Assembly: GCA_026008535.1 (NCBI GenBank)
Contig: BRKX01000006.1
Coordinates: 41,094,664 to 41,158,663, forward strand
Direction: 5' to 3'
DNA length: 64,000 nt
Source: Perilla frutescens
Lineage: Eukaryota > Streptophyta > Magnoliopsida > Lamiales > Lamiaceae
Shown: positions 20,738 to 34,518 of the stretch, piece after piece
Position numbering within the stretch: the stretch's first letter is position 1
How the letters are laid out: the number at the start of each line of letters is the position of its first letter
The notes under the pieces: generated by a model
Told to the model about the DNA's origin: nothing
Databases searched by the model: none
Seen by the model: the letters and a program-made list of their open reading frames with translations, nothing else
Position numbers and translations under genes: made by a program

Positions 20738-21873
20738 TGTGACGTCCCAAAATTTCATAAATAATAAATATCTCATTTATACAATAAATATAAGAGTTTA
20801 CTACAGCGGAAGCAATATTTAAAATAAAATCATATTTATTTAATCTTGACCATCACCCCGTCTCCACATCATCGCCTGAGGATCCTTAGCCTGAAAAATA
20901 AATAGCTTTGGGGTGAGTGCTATTAACTCAATGGGGTCCACATTTATCCGAATTATGCAAATACATAACATAACAAGTCATTATAGAATAGTGCCCGTAG
21001 GCCGTCACATTATAATAACCCGGAGGGTGTCATCAATAAACATAAAGCCCGTAGGCCATCATAAATACCCAGAGGGGGTCATCATAAACATAAAGCCCGT
21101 AGGCCATCATCAAGTAACCCAGAGGGTGTCATCAATAGCACCTGCATATCATATACAAGCATAATAGGGATAAATGTACTTTAATTTCAACGTCGGATCC
21201 CCCACCTTTACTTGAACTTGAAATAATGTAACGAATTAATTTAATCCACGCGCGTCTAAAATATATATGTGTGTGTGTGGTCATTAAAAAGCTAGTGAAA
21301 GAAAAATCATCAAATGAGTTCATTGCTTTTGGTGTGGTTTGGAGAATGAAAATGCTCCTATTTATATTAGAACTTTGGTGCATGAAAATGGAAGCAACAC
21401 ATTTGTGGGGATTGATTTAAGTCAAATCCCAAATTTAATGACATAAATTATTGTAATTGATTAATTGATTTGATAAAAATTGATTTCATGCAATTTAATT
21501 AGTAAAAAAAAATTGGAAGAATTATTAGCATTAAATTTCCCTTGATTTATCCACATGAAAAGAGATGAAATTTTAATTTTTAAATATCTTTTTTTTTTTC
21601 AAAATGGTTAATGTTTTTTTTCTAAAATATTTAACACCTTCCGGCCTTACTAAATAATAGGGACCAAAATAAATAAATAGATAAAAACTTTACTTTAACA
21701 ATTAATTTTTATAACCTTAAATAAATATGTAAATAATTTAATTCACATATTCCACGTAAATATTAAATAATTAAGGCGCGACTTATAGGAACGTAAAAAT
21801 ATCAATAACTCGCTTGAATCAATATTTAAAAAAAATGGTAACGACCAATTAAAAATGATTTTGGGCCGTTACA
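20738..21873 (-). mobile_element. Solo LTR (unit 2)
   Basis: Copy of 14382-15516. It is one base longer because of an 11-T instead of a 10-T run. Confidence 0.85.
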
Positions 21874-22900
21874 AAATGTTTATTTTATCTAGTTACGTAA
21901 TAAGTTAGAAGAACATATTCTTAATAATGTGGTTTTATTAAAATTAAAAGAGAATAGTTTCTCATATTTAATTTCCTTTTAAGAGAGGTATTGGTGTCAT
22001 TCTTTACCCATGAAAAGAAAGCTTTGACAAACTGTATTCAATGTTGGCTTAACAGCTGCTGCTTTTGTTATTTATTTATTGTAGTTTTCTTCATCGAGCC
22101 GACGAAGAAATAAAAAACCATATGAAAAAGTTTCGAAACATGGTATTATCGTGCATGATGTATTATATTAGTGTATAGCAATTGAATTTATTGTGAAAAT
22201 ATATCCCCTAAATTCCTTTTCATGTCCTCAAGAACATTACTTTTCATGAAAATAGATGCTTTATTTACTATCAACGCATCGATCTATATTATAATTTTGC
22301 TGCCATAATCTTCACATACGTACAAAAAAAATTAGAAATAGTGGAAGAAAAATCATGCAAGCTTTGCGTTGAGTTTAACTAATTAAGGATCAATTCATAA
22401 TTAAGCTTTAATGGATTTGATTGATGTTCAGCTGGCTTAAATGTGATGATCATCTCAGCCGTCAGTAAGTTTAACTTAACTTTTAGATCAGCGGTTGAGA
22501 TTTCATCCATTTGAAAATGGGGTAGTTGCCATAAATAGCAAATATTTTGTGTAGGATTTTGCTATTTATATCTCTCAAGCTATCAACTCACTTTCCACTT
22601 TAGTGGTTTATTTTGCTCAGTAGCATTAAAAACTTACTATCTTTGAGAGATCTCCCATTTCAAAATTATGCTCGTTAGATTATCAAAAATGAATCACAAC
22701 GACATTAATTTTATTAAGAATACGCTTAAAGAAAAATCAATTTAAAACTTATCCTTGGTCAATTGGGATACAGTCTAACTGATGACTTTTGGTGAACTGA
22801 CGATGTGGTAACTGATCGATCAGTTCTTGTCATATCTTCTTCTTGGCCCCTGGAACTGATTCATCACTAAACTGATGACACCAGTTGCTGAACTGCTAGA

Positions 22901-24008
22901 CTAGATCTCAGTCAGTTTTCTCTTCTTGATGGGCCGAACTAGATCTTCTTCACTGCTCTCGTCAGGGTAGTTTGATCTCTTTCTCTTTGAGGTTGATCTA
23001 GTTCCTTCAGCAGGGTTCTCTAGTCTTACTTTCTTCATGGATTGGATCCAGTGCTTGGCTTTAGCTAATGTGACCCTTAGCCTATTCTGCAAGTTCCTTC
23101 TCGAGGATGACTTGAACTGAACTTCCTGCTGGTTTAGTTGGACGGCTGTCTTGGAGCTTGAAGCGATCAGTGGGGTGACATGTCTCTTTGACAAAGATTT
23201 GATGATGTGGCAGTATCTTTATCATCACATAGTCGACTCACTGCAACTGGGTGAGAGGTGGCTCTCAGTGTATCTGTGCAGTTACAGGTTCAGTTGGTCG
23301 AGTTGGCTCAGCTAACTAATTTGACAGAGTGTCAAGATTCAGTTTTCGGCAGGCAGGGCTTGTTGTGCAGATTACTTGCTGCTGTACTTCTGCTTTTTAT
23401 TGAGCCTTGATGTCACTTCCCAATTTGGCAAGTAGGCCAGTTGGAGAAATTTTATTAGTCAATCTATGACTCATAATCCTCTGTACTTACATGATAGTTG
23501 GAGGAAATGGATTTGAAGACCCTATCCATTTTAAACTCCAAACTTCTTCTCTTTACCAAAAACTCATGCCGTGAAAATTAGTGATCAAGAAATGAGACTG
23601 GATGGACATTCAGTATCTCCAGTTGTACCAGTAGAAGTACCGGTGCAGAAGCTTGAAAATATCTTGATCTTGCTTAGCCACAAATGCGAATTGAGTAAGA
23701 AGTAAATTGGTTACCTCTTTTTGTGCATTCTTGGCTGCATATTCATTATTGTAGAAAGTACAAATATATTCTTCCATCAGTTGGAGGAGAGGTCAAGTTC
23801 TCCTGAAGTAGCCAGCTCCATAGTCTGAATGAGGAATTCCGATGAATGGAATAAGTTCATCAAGATCAGAATATTCTTGGAAGTCAGTTGTTAATCCATT
23901 CTTTGAGACTGGTGACGGGACGGCATTGACAGTTGAGGTAGTTGAGGCTGTGGCACTTGTATTGCCTTTTCTTAGCATTTTCTTCTTGAGTGAGTGAAGA
24001 TGGATGCT
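22901..24008 (-). pseudogene. Retroelement ORF2 fragment (unit 2)
   Basis: Copy of 16544-17651. Position 23492 is T where units 1 and 3 have C (17135 and 29850). This is the only base substitution I found among the units. Confidence 0.6.
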
Positions 24009-24362
24009 GAATACCGAAGCATTGCTAGTCTGGTTTCTGAAATGAGTTGGCTTCAGGGACTACTTACAGAGTTAAAGATTAAAGGAGTGCAAGCCCCAGT
24101 GATATGGTGTGATAATTTGAGTGCAGTTCAGTTAGCAGCTAATCCTATTTTACATGCAAGAACAAAACATCTAGAGCTTGATCTATACTTTGTGAGAGAA
24201 AAAGTGCAACAACATGAAATTGAAGTGCGACATGTACCAGCCACAGATCAGATTGCAGATGTCTTGACAAAATCCATTTCAAGCTCTTTGTTCAAAGTAT
24301 TTAGAGACAAACTTAAGGTGTTTGATTTCGATAGCTTAAGTTTGAGGGGGGCTGTTAAGTGA
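23994..24362 (+). pseudogene. Truncated Copia RNase H tail at junction 2
   Basis: Same chimeric 122-codon frame as at 17637-18005, formed at the second tandem junction. Confidence 0.9.
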
Positions 24363-24541
24363 AGTGTAGTTGCAGTTAATAAATAATCTTCTAGCAGTTA
24401 TGTTTTTGAATAATGGATTGGAGTAGTTACTTTGAACTTATCTAGATGCTATGTATTTATATATATGTCATTTGTAATCTCTAAGGTACAGTTAATTTAT
24501 CATAAGTAAATTTCTATCTTGAAATTATCTTTCCTTTATCA
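24353..24541 (+). repeat. Copia 3' LTR, unit 3
   Basis: 189-bp copy carried by the third unit. Confidence 0.95.
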
Positions 24542-26739
24542 CGCGCTAGATCAAAGTTTGCCCAGATTATAAATAGAGACAATAGAGAGAAATACCTTCT
24601 GCTAACCCGCGTTTCTTAACTTTTGTCTTGCCACCCATGCTTCAGTCTCGATTAAAGTAATCTAACAAAATTTCCAGAGGGTGCAAAAATCAAGACCAAA
24701 TATGAGTCAAAAAATAAATTAGCACAATTTAAATTATCACACTTACACTAATTAACAAACTCCTTAGTAGAATCGTCTATTCTTCACCGCCATTAGTCTG
24801 TTGTTTTATAAGCACATTGCAATTTTCGACAATCGAACCCCATGATTTATATCAACATCAAAAAATACTCGCAATATTCTTCAAAGAACAAAACATGCAT
24901 GGTACAGGAAGATGAAGGTTCATAAAACTTCAGGAATAAGAAAGTTCAAGATACACAAGGAAATTGATATTTCTGAGATTTGCAGAAATTCAAGAAGATG
25001 AAGGTTCAGAACATCTTCTTCTCTTTTGCTCTGTTTTTTTTTTCTTTTGGGAGGGTTTGTACGATGATTTAACGGTAAGAATTAATCCTTCAATTTATAT
25101 CATTAGTATAAAATAATAATAATATATACGCATTGGTAAGAGCAAAAAATTTTGCATTTAATGCAGATGGGACATTGCATTTATTGTGAACATATATTAT
25201 CTTTTCCAGAAAATAAAATTAAAGTAATGACTTATACTTTAAATTAATTATATCCAATTTACTTAGAAGAAACTATAATATAATAACAACATATTGAACC
25301 TATTACCATTAAAAATTTCGAGAAATAGATATCACAATTCCCCTCTCAATTAAATTATGCCGATACGTCCATACTGATATTGCATATCTTCCTAGGAAAA
25401 ATAAAAAAAATACATTAACCATGGTTCACTTTTATTGAATTTTGTGTTTTTTTTTTCAAAAACACCATTTTCCACGTGGCATCATCCTGGACAGGGTGTC
25501 CAATGGAGTAGTGCTCACAATGGATTTTTCCGGAAAAATTAGGACCACCATATTACATTATATTACTAGAAACATTATAATAAAACTAATAATAAGAGAA
25601 TATATCTATAAGCCCCACAGTTGGCCCAATTACAATAATAGTAGCCCAATTGATCTCTGATCGATCCGATCCACTTCATCAGCCTGAAAACGCATCTATA
25701 ATCACCCGACCCGGCTGTGATTGATTTCCCCCAATTCAACTCCAGTCTCCAACCCTAAAAATCGCATCTTTCCCCCACCGTCTTCCTGCTTCTCTCCTCC
25801 GATCTCAGCTCTCTCCCCCTCTCCGTTAGCTCTGACCCGGGTCACAACATGATGGTAACATGAGTTGAAAAGCCAAAAGCGGGGAACCCTTATTATTATA
25901 CATGTTATCCATTTTTGTTTAAATTTGTTGTATTCCATGTCTGGAATTGCATCTCGATCTAGCTAATTGTTAATACTTTTTCTTCTTGTAAATAATGACA
26001 TCCGTTTATTGGGTAATCATCGTAGAATACGTGTTTAATTTTCTATGATTCAGGATCCTAGCACATGACACTGAAACAAAAAGGATAGTATCAATCCGTG
26101 GAAATGTAAGTTTATATTTTTGTACATCTTGCAAGGTTTAGTTAAGTACATGCACGTAAGATTTTTTTAATCCTAATGCAATAATGTGTTGCCCTTTATT
26201 TTCGATGTTATTCTTCATTCGGCTTGCAGAATAGCTAAAAGAGCATCTATTTTCATGTAGTTTAATGCAAACTGTTTGAGATGTAGAACTATTGCATTAC
26301 ATATTAATTCGTAAGTAACTCAAAATCATTTACACACACTTTTTACGTCATGTTAATTGCTGAACCATGTACTGGATATATCATCTGCTCCCACTAAGTT
26401 ATACAGTGATGACAACAATAGAAATATAAATTTTGTATATGAAGAGAGACATTTTAAAATGATATTTTGTTTAGTCTGATGTGATAACTTTATTTCTCTT
26501 TTTCTCACCATCAACCATTCTTCATTTTGTTTGTCTTTCAATTTAATTTTTATTTTTTGATTGGATTTGCAAGATTATGAGATCAGCGATAAGGGAATAC
26601 AATTGCTTTCTTTCATATATAGTTGTGAGGAACATTTTCTTTTTCATGAAAGTGCTAATTTCTAATTAATTTGTTGATTTAAATATAATTTTTCTTAACT
26701 TTTACAGTAACTTTTATTTTTACGCAAATACTCATGTAC

Positions 26740-27054
26740 ATAAGATGTACATCAGACGATCAATGCGTTGACCAAATCAACGTGTGTTGACCGGGTCAAA
26801 GCGTTGACCAAAAAAATCGTCAAAATGGGTGATACTTTTTAAGGACACAAGTGATACTTTTCTTAATTTTGAATGATACTTTTTAATGTTTGGATTGATA
26901 CTGATTTTAACAATTTTTTTCTTTATTTTTTTCTAGCGAATACTTTTTAATGATACAAATGATACTTTTAGTCAACGCATTGACGGGGTCAACGCACATT
27001 GACCCGGTCAACGCTTTGACTGTCTGATGTGCATCTAGTGCACACAAGACCTGT
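26740..27054. mobile_element. MITE with GTTGACC-rich ends (unit 3)
   Basis: Copy of 14026-14340 at an offset of 12,714. Confidence 0.7.
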
Positions 27055-27095
27055 CCTTATTTTTATATAATTTTTAGGGAATTGAGCAATAAATG

Positions 27096-28231
27096 TGTGA
27101 CGTCCCAAAATTTCATAAATAATAAATATCTCATTTATACAATAAATATAAGAGTTTACTACAGCGGAAGCAATATTTAAAATAAAATCATATTTATTTA
27201 ATCTTGACCATCACCCCGTCTCCACATCATCGCCTGAGGATCCTTAGCCTGAAAAATAAATAGCTTTGGGGTGAGTGCTATTAACTCAATGGGGTCCACA
27301 TTTATCCGAATTATGCAAATACATAACATAACAAGTCATTATAGAATAGTGCCCGTAGGCCGTCACATTATAATAACCCGGAGGGTGTCATCAATAAACA
27401 TAAAGCCCGTAGGCCATCATAAATACCCAGAGGGGGTCATCATAAACATAAAGCCCGTAGGCCATCATCAAGTAACCCAGAGGGTGTCATCAATAGCACC
27501 TGCATATCATATACAAGCATAATAGGGATAAATGTACTTTAATTTCAACGTCGGATCCCCCACCTTTACTTGAACTTGAAATAATGTAACGAATTAATTT
27601 AATCCACGCGCGTCTAAAATATATATGTGTGTGTGTGGTCATTAAAAAGCTAGTGAAAGAAAAATCATCAAATGAGTTCATTGCTTTTGGTGTGGTTTGG
27701 AGAATGAAAATGCTCCTATTTATATTAGAACTTTGGTGCATGAAAATGGAAGCAACACATTTGTGGGGATTGATTTAAGTCAAATCCCAAATTTAATGAC
27801 ATAAATTATTGTAATTGATTAATTGATTTGATAAAAATTGATTTCATGCAATTTAATTAGTAAAAAAAAATTGGAAGAATTATTAGCATTAAATTTCCCT
27901 TGATTTATCCACATGAAAAGAGATGAAATTTTAATTTTTAAATATCTTTTTTTTTTTCAAAATGGTTAATGTTTTTTTTCTAAAATATTTAACACCTTCC
28001 GGCCTTACTAAATAATAGGGACCAAAATAAATAAATAGATAAAAACTTTACTTTAACAATTAATTTTTATAACCTTAAATAAATATGTAAATAATTTAAT
28101 TCACATATTCCACGTAAATATTAAATAATTAAGGCGCGACTTATAGGAACGTAAAAATATCAATAACTCGCTTGAATCAATATTTAAAAAAAATGGTAAC
28201 GACCAATTAAAAATGATTTTGGGCCGTTACA
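27096..28231 (-). mobile_element. Solo LTR (unit 3)
   Basis: Copy of 14382-15516 in the third unit. Confidence 0.85.
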
Positions 28232-29258
28232 AAATGTTTATTTTATCTAGTTACGTAATAAGTTAGAAGAACATATTCTTAATAATGTGGTTTTATTAAA
28301 ATTAAAAGAGAATAGTTTCTCATATTTAATTTCCTTTTAAGAGAGGTATTGGTGTCATTCTTTACCCATGAAAAGAAAGCTTTGACAAACTGTATTCAAT
28401 GTTGGCTTAACAGCTGCTGCTTTTGTTATTTATTTATTGTAGTTTTCTTCATCGAGCCGACGAAGAAATAAAAAACCATATGAAAAAGTTTCGAAACATG
28501 GTATTATCGTGCATGATGTATTATATTAGTGTATAGCAATTGAATTTATTGTGAAAATATATCCCCTAAATTCCTTTTCATGTCCTCAAGAACATTACTT
28601 TTCATGAAAATAGATGCTTTATTTACTATCAACGCATCGATCTATATTATAATTTTGCTGCCATAATCTTCACATACGTACAAAAAAAATTAGAAATAGT
28701 GGAAGAAAAATCATGCAAGCTTTGCGTTGAGTTTAACTAATTAAGGATCAATTCATAATTAAGCTTTAATGGATTTGATTGATGTTCAGCTGGCTTAAAT
28801 GTGATGATCATCTCAGCCGTCAGTAAGTTTAACTTAACTTTTAGATCAGCGGTTGAGATTTCATCCATTTGAAAATGGGGTAGTTGCCATAAATAGCAAA
28901 TATTTTGTGTAGGATTTTGCTATTTATATCTCTCAAGCTATCAACTCACTTTCCACTTTAGTGGTTTATTTTGCTCAGTAGCATTAAAAACTTACTATCT
29001 TTGAGAGATCTCCCATTTCAAAATTATGCTCGTTAGATTATCAAAAATGAATCACAACGACATTAATTTTATTAAGAATACGCTTAAAGAAAAATCAATT
29101 TAAAACTTATCCTTGGTCAATTGGGATACAGTCTAACTGATGACTTTTGGTGAACTGACGATGTGGTAACTGATCGATCAGTTCTTGTCATATCTTCTTC
29201 TTGGCCCCTGGAACTGATTCATCACTAAACTGATGACACCAGTTGCTGAACTGCTAGA

Positions 29259-31100
29259 CTAGATCTCAGTCAGTTTTCTCTTCTTGATGGGCCGAACTAG
29301 ATCTTCTTCACTGCTCTCGTCAGGGTAGTTTGATCTCTTTCTCTTTGAGGTTGATCTAGTTCCTTCAGCAGGGTTCTCTAGTCTTACTTTCTTCATGGAT
29401 TGGATCCAGTGCTTGGCTTTAGCTAATGTGACCCTTAGCCTATTCTGCAAGTTCCTTCTCGAGGATGACTTGAACTGAACTTCCTGCTGGTTTAGTTGGA
29501 CGGCTGTCTTGGAGCTTGAAGCGATCAGTGGGGTGACATGTCTCTTTGACAAAGATTTGATGATGTGGCAGTATCTTTATCATCACATAGTCGACTCACT
29601 GCAACTGGGTGAGAGGTGGCTCTCAGTGTATCTGTGCAGTTACAGGTTCAGTTGGTCGAGTTGGCTCAGCTAACTAATTTGACAGAGTGTCAAGATTCAG
29701 TTTTCGGCAGGCAGGGCTTGTTGTGCAGATTACTTGCTGCTGTACTTCTGCTTTTTATTGAGCCTTGATGTCACTTCCCAATTTGGCAAGTAGGCCAGTT
29801 GGAGAAATTTTATTAGTCAATCTATGACTCATAATCCTCTGTACTTACACGATAGTTGGAGGAAATGGATTTGAAGACCCTATCCATTTTAAACTCCAAA
29901 CTTCTTCTCTTTACCAAAAACTCATGCCGTGAAAATTAGTGATCAAGAAATGAGACTGGATGGACATTCAGTATCTCCAGTTGTACCAGTAGAAGTACCG
30001 GTGCAGAAGCTTGAAAATATCTTGATCTTGCTTAGCCACAAATGCGAATTGAGTAAGAAGTAAATTGGTTACCTCTTTTTGTGCATTCTTGGCTGCATAT
30101 TCATTATTGTAGAAAGTACAAATATATTCTTCCATCAGTTGGAGGAGAGGTCAAGTTCTCCTGAAGTAGCCAGCTCCATAGTCTGAATGAGGAATTCCGA
30201 TGAATGGAATAAGTTCATCAAGATCAGAATATTCTTGGAAGTCAGTTGTTAATCCATTCTTTGAGACTGGTGACGGGACGGCATTGACAGTTGAGGTAGT
30301 TGAGGCTGTGGCACTTGTATTGCCTTTTCTTAGCATTTTCTTCTTGAGTGAGTGAAGATGGATGCTTCCTCTCTTGAGAATCCAGTCGGAGATGAGGACT
30401 GGTAGTGCATCATCATTTGGCAACTTCAAGATGTCTTCAATCATCTTGCTCATCCTGAGAACGAGCCCACCATAGACTCAAACTTCCTTATTCTCTTTAA
30501 GTTGGAGGCCTTGAGAACTTGACGCTTGATTTGTGAGAATACAAACTCTGCCCAGTTTGTTTCACGTCCTTCAACTAGGTGTATCATCACATTGTACCTC
30601 TCCTGAGTAAGCTGGCTTAGGCTTCCAATTGCTCCTAACATCATCTTATTTGTGATGTCGAGCAGAACTTACTCTGGTCTTAGATCAATTTTAGTTGTGG
30701 TAAAACTGAATGCCTTTTTGCAGGTGGGGGCCTTCCACCTTCTTCAGTATGGTTCAGCTGCTTCACTCAAATCTTGAACAGTTGTTCCTTGTCTTGGAAG
30801 TTGAAAAACTTCAGCAACTGTTCTTTCAGTTATCTTGATAGGTCGGCCTTGGATAACTGATGTAATTTCCTTGCCATCAACACTGATTTGTGCTTAGATG
30901 AGAAATTCACACACCCAATTTTGTCTGAAGAATCTGGGTGGTGTTTCCAGATAGTGAAGAATCCCTGTCTTGTGAAGAGAAACAAGCAAGTTTTGGCCAT
31001 TTGAATTTTGAAGAATATCCAGGAATTTCTTCCTTTCAATGAATTTATCTCTCATCATTTGGTTTTTGAATAAGTTGGGAGAACTGAGAAATTCTGCCAT
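29259..31100 (-). pseudogene. Retroelement ORF2 (plant transposon protein-like), unit 3 plus its 5' end
   Basis: This is the longest remnant of the gene. It starts at the ATG at 31100 (MAEFLSSPNLFKNQ). The first frame runs to about 30450 but holds TAA after CEFLI (30894-30896), TGA after EAAEPY and TAA after DLRPE. A frame shift near 30465 leads into MSKMIEDILKLPNDDALP and on to AGYFRRT (30151). The basic tail ends KKRKLTEI at 29259. Architecture and content resemble the extra gene downstream of pol in some large Copia elements, such as the one at 46287-48254. No pol gene in this orientation remains nearby. Its function is unknown. Confidence 0.6.
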
Positions 31101-31243
31101 TGAAGAAGATTGACTAGAATTTTGAGAGAGATGAGAGTGAGAAGAGACTCTTTGAATGATTTTGGGAAAATGAGAGTGTCTCTTCTTTTTGCAAGGAGGA
31201 CTAGATCTGGATTGATTTATGAGTAATAAATGGTACTCATATT

Positions 31244-33850
31244 GTAACGCCCCAATTCCTGAAATCCGAGGCGCTACACAAAATTAAAATAAAGTTCCTA
31301 TTTTCATAACCAATTTACCTTTAAAAAGAAAACATTTTATGATAATTTCTTTAGAAATTAAATCCACCAATTATCGTTTGGAAAGACTTTTCAGTCAACC
31401 AATCGCAAACATATTCTATAAATGACTAGTCAATGTTGAAAGTTTAATATTTGGAAGAGTCCAAAATAACGGCGGACCATGTAAGGTTTTAATACTTTTA
31501 AATATTTAAAACATTTAGCGGAAGCATAATACGATAAAACATTGACCATAGTCAACCTTCAACATTCTAAATATAGTTTTCAACATAGTCAAAACTTAAA
31601 GAACCCATATGTCCACGTCAGCTGCTTGCATCACCTTGTACCTGAAAAACATTTTAGAAAATGTGGGCTGAGTGCCAGAAAACACTCAGTGGGTTTATCG
31701 TGTTCGTCCAAACACATGTAAGGATTTTTCATATCAAATCCTATAATTCAATATTTATAACCATTCCATATGCTTAAGAATATCTATTCAAAAGCTGATA
31801 AATCAATACTCATTCAGATACACATGCGCTTAATAATAGTTATCCAGAAGCGAGCAATTCAGTATCAATTCTCATGTCAATGCGCTTAAGAATATATTTA
31901 TTCAAAAGCGAACAATCCAATATCAAAAATCAATGCGCTCAATTAACCATGCGTGGATACAGACCCTATGTGATCACATAACTATATGTCAATATAATTG
32001 ACCATGCCAGAATTCATCATGCAGGTCAAATCATATCCACGATGAGCGAAAACATTCGTATATCATATATAGACGAAAGCATTTTAAAAACATAAATTTT
32101 AGTTAGCAAAACCCACCTTATAGCTAAAATAGTTGGGGCTTTACACGTGCCTTTGCATATCCTAAGCCTGAGGTCTCGGGTTCGAATCTATAAAAGGGAA
32201 AACTTCCTATTAGTATCATGCTAAACCCTTAAACTATAACATAAAGTAAGTCTGGACTTAAAGGACGAGCTCTCAAAATTTAGACTTAAGCGGACAACTC
32301 TTAAAGTTGGATAAATTTACCGCAATCCAAACGTCTCAATTGGAGTCTTGACCATTTAAAATAATTTGAAAATGAACTATTAGAATAAGTGGAGTTATAT
32401 ATCCAATATATGTGTGTGTGTGTGTGTGTGTAAGGGATGATTATAACACGTCTCATTTAAATCCATAGTCATTAAAATATAGCTTTAATACTTTAATTAA
32501 ATAAAATAATGTGAACAAGCAAATTAAAATATAACTCACACACATACAAATCAATTTATGTTTTTATCACACTAATTCAATCACTCATCTTCCCAACCCA
32601 TTTTTTTTCGTACACTGCATATATGAGCCCACTTTTCAATCTTCAAAATAGTTATCACTTTCTCTCTCCAATAGTTATCACTTTCTCTCTCCTTACCACC
32701 AAAAGCATTGATACAATCAAACTTATTTCAGATTAATTTCAAATACCAAAGTCAAACTTGTTCCAATCTCTCTCTCTCTCTCCACACACATACATATAAC
32801 ACATAGTCATTCTCTCACTCTCTCTTGATACACGTATTCACACACATCACACACCTCCCCCAACACCAATTCAAGTACAATTCCAAAACAAAGCATGAGT
32901 TTTCTCTCTCTATTGTACTCATTAAATCAACCAAACAGTTTTCCTTTTACTTCAAATCTATTTAAAGCAACATCACTATAAAATCAAACATTTTCTTTCT
33001 CTCTCTTGGTTCGAAACCCATCTGGATATATTCATCATAACATGAAATCAAAACAAAAATTCTTTTCTCACTTCCCCTCTAACCCGACGCCCTTCACAGC
33101 ACACACGCACATATTCTTTTCAAAGTTTTCTTCATTTTATTTCACATAGATAACATCATTTATCTACATATTATTTTATTTAGAGAGAAATGTCAATTAC
33201 ACTCCCGAGAAGAATAAGATCGATCAACAAAGGAGGATTTGACAAATTTTCATTTATTAAGGTCTTTAAACTTGAAATTGAACTTTAAACCTCAGCAAAA
33301 CATGAAATAAATTAGGTGAAATGATGGAGAGGAAAGAGAAAAAGAAGATGATGAAGTTGCATGTTAGATCCGGCCACCGGAAAAGTTCACCGGAGACGCA
33401 CCGACGTACGACCAAAGTGTGCTCTTTTTCGGCCATTTCAGCCTTCACTTCCTTTTAAAGCTTGCACCATTGTATTTAAAATAAAAATAGAAGTGGAACA
33501 CTTATATTTTTTGGAATTTTTGGCCGGAAATAGAAATTCCGACGACGGCGCTCAGTGGCGTTCCGTCTCCGACTACCTTGTCAGAAATCACATGAAGAAA
33601 AAGAGAGAGAAGAAGTCAAGAGTGAAAGAAGAAAAAGTGATGTCCCCTTGTATAAAAATAATATTTATATTTATTAGGAGTTGGGCTATAAAGCCCACAA
33701 GCTGGAAACCATAAATGATTGGGCTTTATTAATTAATTTCGAATTAAGCCCAATGGAGAAAAGGTTGGCTCTAAGTTAATAGTTATAATAATCTAACAAG
33801 GAGACCAAACTACTTAATAAAGTCCAATTACAAGGTTTTGGGGTATTACA
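31244..33850 (-). mobile_element. Solo LTR, Ty3/gypsy-like
   Basis: 2,607 bp, TGTAACGCCCC...GGGTATTACA, with target duplication CATAT at 31239-31243 and 33851-33855. It inserted about 140 bp upstream of the ORF2 pseudogene start. Shared blocks (GCGGAAGC near 31514 and the ACTCAGTGGG module at 31664-31694) show the same family and orientation as 37860-40106. It includes a (GT)n run at about 32411-32430. Short open frames inside it look non-coding. Confidence 0.85.
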
Positions 33851-33855
33851 CATAT

Positions 33856-34518
33856 ATCTTTGAAAAAATTTGTGTCCCTTGCTCTTGTTTGTGGTATTAA
33901 ATGCCTTTGTCAGATTTTCAATGGTAAGAATTCAAATGGTTTTGTTGACATGGCATTTTATCAATAAAATATTTATTAGCAGTCTTTAATCCTTCTTGTG
34001 CTCTGTCTTCTACCTTTTAGCAGGTGGCTTGATCAGTTGAGCTTGATCAGTCTCTAATCCTTCTTGTGCTCTGTCTTCTGCCTTTTAGCAGGTGGCTCAC
34101 CAATTTCATTATGGCTTGATGGCACGGCTGTAGCTGGTTGAGCATTCATTTAATCTTGCAGCTGCTAGATGAGCTCTCTGTGCAGCTTGAGTTGATCTTG
34201 GATGCTGCGAAACTGCTCTCATGATGAAAATAAAGGTTAATGTATGTTCTCTACAAATATAGGAGATGGTGACAAATCAATGAAGTTGTGGTAGCACTCA
34301 AGCCAAGACAACTCTCTCATGATGTTGTTTTATTCGCTTCACTCAATTCGGGAAGATGTCGAATATGTATAATATTTTTCTTAAATGTGTTTTTGGATTG
34401 TGTTCTTGTATTTTTTCTTGGATATGGGTTGTCTACCTATAATGTAATTTTACCAAACAAACTTGAATACAACATTATATTCTCTATACTTTTTCTAATA
34501 GTTTATGTTAATTATTTA
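33856..34518. repeat. ORF2 upstream region with a 68-bp-period duplication
   Basis: This continues the sequence interrupted by the solo LTR. A segment of about 53 bp, containing AATCCTTCTTGTGCTCTGTC and TTTTAGCAGGTGGCT, occurs at 33981 and again at 34049. The rest is unidentified. Confidence 0.5.

Larger units (their letters stand above)
11297..30366 (+). repeat. Tandem triplication of a 6.36-kb segment
   Basis: Three direct head-to-tail units lie at 11297-17651 (6,355 bp), 17652-24008 (6,357 bp) and 24009-30366 (6,358 bp). The left edge is inside the Copia RNase H (codon 1343). The right edge is inside a minus-strand ORF2 pseudogene. Both new junctions read GATGGATGCT then GAATACCGAAG, while the original right edge at 30366 reads GATGGATGCT then TCCTCTC. 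Differences between units that I found are three T-run lengths and one C/T change. The Copia insertion predates the event, because units 2 and 3 carry only its 3' tail. Confidence 0.95.

Noticed and set aside
33361..33714. 117-residue open frame in the 2.6-kb solo LTR
   Set aside because: It runs against the LTR orientation and becomes a Lys-rich low-complexity sequence.
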